Shown: positions 44,697 through 48,967 of the stretch, piece by piece
Numbering within the stretch: the stretch's first letter is position 1
How the letters are laid out: each line of letters begins with the position of its first letter
Assembly (NCBI GenBank): GCA_900755095.1
Contig: CAAEFE010000025.1
Span: 1-48,967 of the forward strand
Length of the DNA: 48,967 bases
Direction of reading: 5' to 3'
Origin: an uncultured Bacteroides sp.
Lineage (GTDB): Bacteria > Bacteroidota > Bacteroidia > Bacteroidales > Bacteroidaceae
The notes under the pieces: generated by a model
What the model saw: the letters and a program-made list of their open reading frames with translations, nothing else
The model's database searches: none
Told to the model about the DNA's origin: nothing
Position numbers and translations under genes: made by a program

Positions 44697-47444
44697 ATGA
44701 AAACTAAGCAATCTTTAATGATGTTACTAATGATTATGTTTTGGATAACATCTGCATTGGGACAATCAACGATCCCTCCATCATGTTTTACCGATAGTCA
44801 CGACATCACCTCACTGCAAGCTTGGGGGCCTTACTCTAAGCGATACGCAGGAATCTCACATATACCCGATATGAAAGCCGGGATGCGTTTCGATTTCTCT
44901 GTAATGCCAGGCTATTACCGTAATCGTCAACTGATTCCTCATGTGCTTTTCGAATCATCTTATTACCCATGGGATATCAATTCATCCATGAGCCGCATCA
45001 CATACCGCTATGAAATGGAGTGGAAAGACCGAGTATTTACTGATGTCACCTATTATATATTAGATGAACACCGAACACTGGTAGGCATGAATTGTGTCAA
45101 TAATACCGCTGTTAATCAAAATCTCGTTCTCAACTTGATGGCCTATATCGATTATGAAGAAGAACAACCTCAATTCAAAATCCCTGAAGATTCAAATATA
45201 CAGTGGCATAACGCAACTGATTATACATCAAATGAACCGGTACGCAAATCTCCACAGTATAATTTAGTATACGACGGATGGAATAGGAACGAAATGCGAA
45301 CTTCTCAATCACTCAGTGGTTTTGTTCTAGGAAAAGGATTTGGAAGAGATAAGGGAGACAAAGTGAACTATGAAATAAATATTCTACCTGGAAAAGAAAA
45401 AGGAATGATAGGATTCAGATACAATACTCCTAAAGGAAAAACAAGCACTTTTCAAGTAAAAGGAATAACCGAAAGCCGCCTAGAGTTACAAGGCACCGGA
45501 GAATATAACATAGTCTCAATCCCCTATACTTGTAAAGAACCAGGAAAATATACGCTAGAATTAATTTCAGAAGGTACTCACAGTACTGATTTAGATGGTT
45601 TCTTTATCGGTAGCGAAGAAGATATTAAACAAATCAAGATACTGCCTAGGAAGCTTTCTTTTATTCCCGAAATTAAATCGGGAAAAACGAAACAAGATTT
45701 TATCTTAAAATATCCGGAATGTGATAACTATTATGGAATAGCATGGAATTACCAAGAATCTCAGATTCGGGAAGTTCTGGATAACAATCTGGAATCTTTC
45801 TTCCGCAAAAAGACTCACGACCATGTATCATCGAGACTAATAGGAAACAGAGAGTGGCATTATTCTAATGCTTTTCTACGTCCGATTGTCTTGGCACCTC
45901 ACTCCGAACAGACAATATACGCCTTAGTCTGCACCGGAACATCCCAACAAGTCAATGAACAGATTCAGAAGTTTCATTCCACACCGGAAACTCTGACTTC
46001 ATTAATACAAAAGGATTCGAATAACTCTGAAGACAGAATATTAGCAGATGGCAAGAAGTATGAATTCGGACGTCGCTTGCTGCAATCAGCATTATTATCC
46101 AACATTGTTTATCCCGTCCATACCCAAGGGCAATATATCCGGCATTTTACGCCCGGCAAAAATTGGAATAGCCTTTATACATGGGATTCCGGTTTCATAG
46201 CTCTGGGATTAATAGATGTGGATATTACTAAGGCTTTTGAGTGTATCAGAGCTTATACAACTCCTGTAGGCAGTGAATCTGCATTTATTCATCATGGCAC
46301 TCCATTGCCCATACAGATGTATGCCTATTACGATTTATGGAATAATACACAGTCAAAAGAAGCATTGCAATTTCTATACCCACGACTGAAGCAGTTCTTT
46401 GATTTTATGACAGGTAAGAATCCCTACTCCACAACCCGAATGAAAGGTTCTGGTCTGCTACGAACATGGGATTACTTCTATAATTCAGGAGGATGGGATG
46501 ATTATCCTCCTCAACATGCTTTACGTGACAAGGCTTCTGTTACTCCGGTAGTATCTTCGGCTTATTATATCAGAGCTGCTAAAATTTTACGTTTAGCAGC
46601 AAAAGAACTAGGGCTTAAAAAAGATGTAAAAGAGTATGAGCAAACTATCAAACAACTGTCAAATGCATTACAAACCTATTCATGGGATAAAGAAACCGGT
46701 TATTTCGGATATGTAATGCACGATAAAGATGGAAAACCTAAAGGCATCTATCGATATAAAGATGGTTCTAACTTTAATAAGGGACTGGACGGAGTAAGCC
46801 CACTTATTGCAAACATCTCCTCCAAAGAGCAAACAAGCAGGATGATAAACCATGTATTTTCTCCTGACGAGATGTGGACAGAAGTAGGAATTTCTACAGT
46901 AGACCAGTCTGCACCTTATTATCGTACAGACGGTTATTGGAATGGAGCCGTTTGGTTTCCTCATCAATGGATGGTGTGGAAAGCCTTGCTGGATCTTGGA
47001 GAAGGAGAAAAAGCCTATCAAGTAGCAACTACCGCATTAAATACATGGGAAAAAGAATGTAAGGAGAGTTATTACACCTTCGAACACTTCATTATCTCCT
47101 CACAACGTGGAGCCGGATGGCATCAATTCTCCGGTTTATCATCTCCTATACTCAACTGGTTTGCTGCATACTATCGGATAGGGAAAGTTTCAACCGGCTT
47201 CGAAGTGTGGATTTCCAACAGCCATTTCAATGATGATTATACACAGTATCAGGCAGAAATAGCTTTTGATGATTCAACAGTTCCTCATCAGCGAACAATT
47301 CTTGTTTGCATGAATCCGGAGAAAGATTACCAAGTAACTTTCAATGGGAAAGTAGTAGAAAGCAAAACATATCATCAAGGATTATTAGAAATTACATTGC
47401 CTAGTACAAACAAATCGGGAAAACTCACAGTTACATCAGTCTGA
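44697..47444 (+). CDS. Clan GH-G (GH63/MGH1-like) exported glycoside hydrolase
   Basis: The start at 44697 gives the signal peptide MKTKQSLMMLLMIMFWITSALG. Residues about 25-230 resemble the N-terminal beta-sandwich of GH63-type enzymes. At 235-310 an additional carbohydrate-binding-like beta domain is inserted (FQVKGITESRLELQG, then LDGFFIGSEED). From about 450 the six-hairpin toroid has the family's acid motif YTWDSGFIALGL (Asp497), GYWNGAVWFPHQWMVWKAL and SQRGAGWHQFSGLSSPIL. MGH1-like and GH63 enzymes cleave alpha-glucosidic or alpha-mannosidic bonds by inversion. Several related families (GH142, GH78-like) also fit, so specificity is open. It is the only rightward gene of the PUL. Confidence 0.8.
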   Translation: MKTKQSLMMLLMIMFWITSALGQSTIPPSCFTDSHDITSLQAWGPYSKRYAGISHIPDMKAGMRFDFSVMPGYYRNRQLIPHVLFESSYYPWDINSSMSRITYRYEMEWKDRVFTDVTYYILDEHRTLVGMNCVNNTAVNQNLVLNLMAYIDYEEEQPQFKIPEDSNIQWHNATDYTSNEPVRKSPQYNLVYDGWNRNEMRTSQSLSGFVLGKGFGRDKGDKVNYEINILPGKEKGMIGFRYNTPKGKTSTFQVKGITESRLELQGTGEYNIVSIPYTCKEPGKYTLELISEGTHSTDLDGFFIGSEEDIKQIKILPRKLSFIPEIKSGKTKQDFILKYPECDNYYGIAWNYQESQIREVLDNNLESFFRKKTHDHVSSRLIGNREWHYSNAFLRPIVLAPHSEQTIYALVCTGTSQQVNEQIQKFHSTPETLTSLIQKDSNNSEDRILADGKKYEFGRRLLQSALLSNIVYPVHTQGQYIRHFTPGKNWNSLYTWDSGFIALGLIDVDITKAFECIRAYTTPVGSESAFIHHGTPLPIQMYAYYDLWNNTQSKEALQFLYPRLKQFFDFMTGKNPYSTTRMKGSGLLRTWDYFYNSGGWDDYPPQHALRDKASVTPVVSSAYYIRAAKILRLAAKELGLKKDVKEYEQTIKQLSNALQTYSWDKETGYFGYVMHDKDGKPKGIYRYKDGSNFNKGLDGVSPLIANISSKEQTSRMINHVFSPDEMWTEVGISTVDQSAPYYRTDGYWNGAVWFPHQWMVWKALLDLGEGEKAYQVATTALNTWEKECKESYYTFEHFIISSQRGAGWHQFSGLSSPILNWFAAYYRIGKVSTGFEVWISNSHFNDDYTQYQAEIAFDDSTVPHQRTILVCMNPEKDYQVTFNGKVVESKTYHQGLLEITLPSTNKSGKLTVTSV

Positions 47445-47474
47445 CATTATAAACCTTATACAGGGTAACCACAT

Positions 47475-47512
47475 CAACAGTTTTATTCGTTATTATACAG
47501 GTAAAACCGTTG
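47475..47512. terminator. Weak hairpin between convergent genes
   Basis: CAACAGTTTTA pairs with TAAAACCGTTG with one mismatch around a 16-nt loop. No T run follows, so terminator function is doubtful. Confidence 0.25.
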
Positions 47513-47572
47513 GTGCAGTTGCTCTAATAAAAGGTTTCATTTCTTACATATCATAAATGCTCAGACATACTT

Positions 47573-48601
47573 TTATTCATAACCAAAAGCATATTCTGAT
47601 ATATAAATATCTACATTTTTATCTCCAGCAGAGTAATCCCTATAGGTCGTATCATAGGTCACATCACCAGTCAACTTATTAGTTCTTTTTGCAATTACTT
47701 CAATTTGACCACCACTTTTCCCTATATTTGTACCGATAGCCATTCCCTCGTTATTACTGTTCGTAGTTCCTCCAAGGGATTGCTCATAACCCGAATTATG
47801 ATTATACATAATACACGAGTAACTATATTTATCTGTATTCATTGGCAAATAAACTCTCACAATAAAACTTGTTTCGTCCACTGCAACCTCACCATTAATA
47901 ATGTCATCTACGCTTGGTTGTGGTCTATTATACCCCCAGTAATTACAATAAGGATCTCCAATCACTTCTGGATAACTCCACATAGGAAATAAGCTACGAT
48001 CATATTTATATTGAGTTTCTACTTCTGGTACTGGCGTAGCCCCTATAAAACTTTCATGAATAGTACGCATTCTCATGTAAATATATCGTCTTGTTGTACT
48101 ATAAGGAAAAGCATATGCCGGTATTTTTTCAAGAGCACCATCACCAAGTATTTTGACAAGGCCATATTTACTACCGCGCATATTTATATAAGCCCACTCA
48201 TTCATATAACCAGTATAGCTCCACTGAATTTGCAAAAAATATTGATCAGAAACATCCTGTCCTGTGCTTTCCTCAATAAATCCCGCATTCCAACAAAAAT
48301 CAGCATAATAACTATAACCATCTTCAGTATCAGAATCTAAGTCTGGAACAAATTTAAATTCACACAACCCACATGGGGAATAAGGGCACTTACCTTCCCT
48401 ATCCTCTGCCCACTCTAAAGCAGACTCTTCTTCTTCCTCCCATAGATCACTTCTCGTTAAAGCACTGTCTTGATCCAATCTCAAATCAACAGCCTCTTCA
48501 ACAGCGCTTTCTAAATTGCTATCCATTTCATGGCTGCATGAATAAAACGCAAACAACATCGCAAAAGGGATACTCCATCCTAAAAACAGTTCCTGTCTCA
48601 T
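47573..48601 (-). CDS. Hypothetical lipoprotein, 342 aa
   Basis: I do not recognise this family. The signal peptide ends in AFYSC (Cys22). A strongly acidic stretch (LWEEEEESALEWAEDREG, about 53-70) is followed by a small cysteine cluster (CPYSPCGLC), then a beta-rich, tyrosine- and tryptophan-rich body with many short polar turns. The ALTRS segment before the acidic stretch resembles N-terminal regions of other Bacteroides surface proteins. It has its own -7 box (48697-48704) and no partner gene in the window. It converges on the GH63-like gene and does not carry the PUL operator, so it is probably unrelated to the PUL. Confidence 0.7.
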   Translation of the reverse strand: MRQELFLGWSIPFAMLFAFYSCSHEMDSNLESAVEEAVDLRLDQDSALTRSDLWEEEEESALEWAEDREGKCPYSPCGLCEFKFVPDLDSDTEDGYSYYADFCWNAGFIEESTGQDVSDQYFLQIQWSYTGYMNEWAYINMRGSKYGLVKILGDGALEKIPAYAFPYSTTRRYIYMRMRTIHESFIGATPVPEVETQYKYDRSLFPMWSYPEVIGDPYCNYWGYNRPQPSVDDIINGEVAVDETSFIVRVYLPMNTDKYSYSCIMYNHNSGYEQSLGGTTNSNNEGMAIGTNIGKSGGQIEVIAKRTNKLTGDVTYDTTYRDYSAGDKNVDIYISEYAFGYE

Positions 48602-48696
48602 AGCAATTATATTTAAAAGTTAAACAATTTATAAATATAGAGACAAATAAACATTTATACAAATTATAAGGAATGTTCGTAAACACAAAAAAGTTC

Positions 48697-48704
48697 CAAA
48701 TTTA
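48697..48704 (-). promoter_or_regulatory. -7 box upstream of the hypothetical lipoprotein
   Basis: The minus strand reads TAAATTTG, an exact TAnnTTTG match, with a leader near 90 nt in very A/T-rich DNA. A chance match is possible. Confidence 0.35.
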
Positions 48705-48873
48705 CAAAGCAAAGGAATAAAGATAAAAGAATATGTTATAATCGCACTCTTATTTAAATTTTCTCCTTTATAAATTGGAAAATTTGAAAAATAGAATTTC
48801 GGATATGACAAAAGCAATATAAGTCACGGCTTATTGTGATTTATGGGCAAAACACTCATATTTGTAGAATAAA

Positions 48874-48967
48874 GTGCGACAAGAGGTCGTACAAGTAATT
48901 GTTCAGCATCATGTCTGAACCTATTGTTCCGTCAATAGTAGCCTAAAGAGGCGTGCTTGCCTGGTAA
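48874..48967 (+). ncRNA. Structured RNA, candidate 5' end of a group II intron (runs off the window)
   Basis: Four short hairpins follow one another: GTGCGAC-AAGAG-GTCGTAC (48874-48892), GTTCAG-N8-CTGAAC (48901-48920), CTATTG-TTCCGT-CAATAG (48921-48938) and GCCT-AAAG-AGGC (48941-48952). GTGCG is the canonical group II intron 5' end. The first hairpin followed by ACAAGTAATT has the same arrangement as the start of domain I in known introns such as Ll.LtrB. Domains II-VI and any reverse transcriptase would lie to the right. Another structured RNA is possible: CATATTTG at 48858-48865, one base off a -7 box, is placed as if it could start transcription here. Confidence 0.42.

Overview
The window looks like a Bacteroides chromosome (Bacteroidota; a gut species of the thetaiotaomicron/ovatus type is my inference). 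It has SusC/SusD pairs, many glycan-degrading lipoproteins, TPR-rich sensors, very few Shine-Dalgarno sequences, and promoters whose -7 box is TAnnTTTG. I saw no rRNA, tRNA, CRISPR array or intact insertion sequence.

Region 1 (1-12.9 kb) is conserved housekeeping DNA. It holds korA-korB (2-oxoacid:ferredoxin oxidoreductase) with a strong terminator; a leftward five-gene operon aroQ-pyk-O-methyltransferase-rbfA-LolC/E-type permease; divergent xerD; a highly expressed-looking OmpA-like/TPR lipoprotein; a thioredoxin-fold lipoprotein lacking its cysteines; and a YifB/ComM-type ATPase. Region 2 (12.9-19.1 kb) holds a membrane TPR protein with a C-terminal helix-turn-helix, a six-bladed propeller protein, galactose mutarotase, and a TPR histidine kinase whose phospho-acceptor histidine is replaced by serine. 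Region 3 (19.05-19.54 kb) is noncoding: a 14-bp inverted repeat, three 13-bp palindromes spaced exactly 22 bp apart, and a bidirectional terminator.

Region 4 (19.5-47.4 kb) is a large polysaccharide utilization locus (PUL), visibly richer in A+T than region 1, especially from about 33 kb on. Fourteen genes run leftward. First comes a lipoprotein with two DUF1735-like domains and a GH43 domain, then an IPT/NHL surface glycan-binding protein, SusC, SusD and a DUF4973/DUF1735-type lipoprotein. These are followed by GH43, GH105 with a discoidin domain, GH2 (glucosaminidase/mannosidase-like), a Tat-exported FAD oxidoreductase, GH130, a second GH105, an unclassified toroid enzyme, a second GH2 and a third GH43. 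A clan GH-G (GH63/MGH1-like) enzyme diverges to the right. The two main leftward promoters share a precisely spaced element, TTTGGGACTAA-N6-ATTTATTGACCTGTTT-N25-TCTACTTTTG, so the locus appears to be at least two co-regulated transcription units. GH105s normally need a lyase product, yet no recognisable polysaccharide lyase is present. The substrate is probably an acidic, arabinose- and possibly mannose-containing plant glycan, but that is inference.

Region 5 (47.5-49.0 kb) has an unrecognised lipoprotein and, at the right edge, a run of hairpins starting with GTGCGAC that resembles the 5' end of a group II intron running out of the window.
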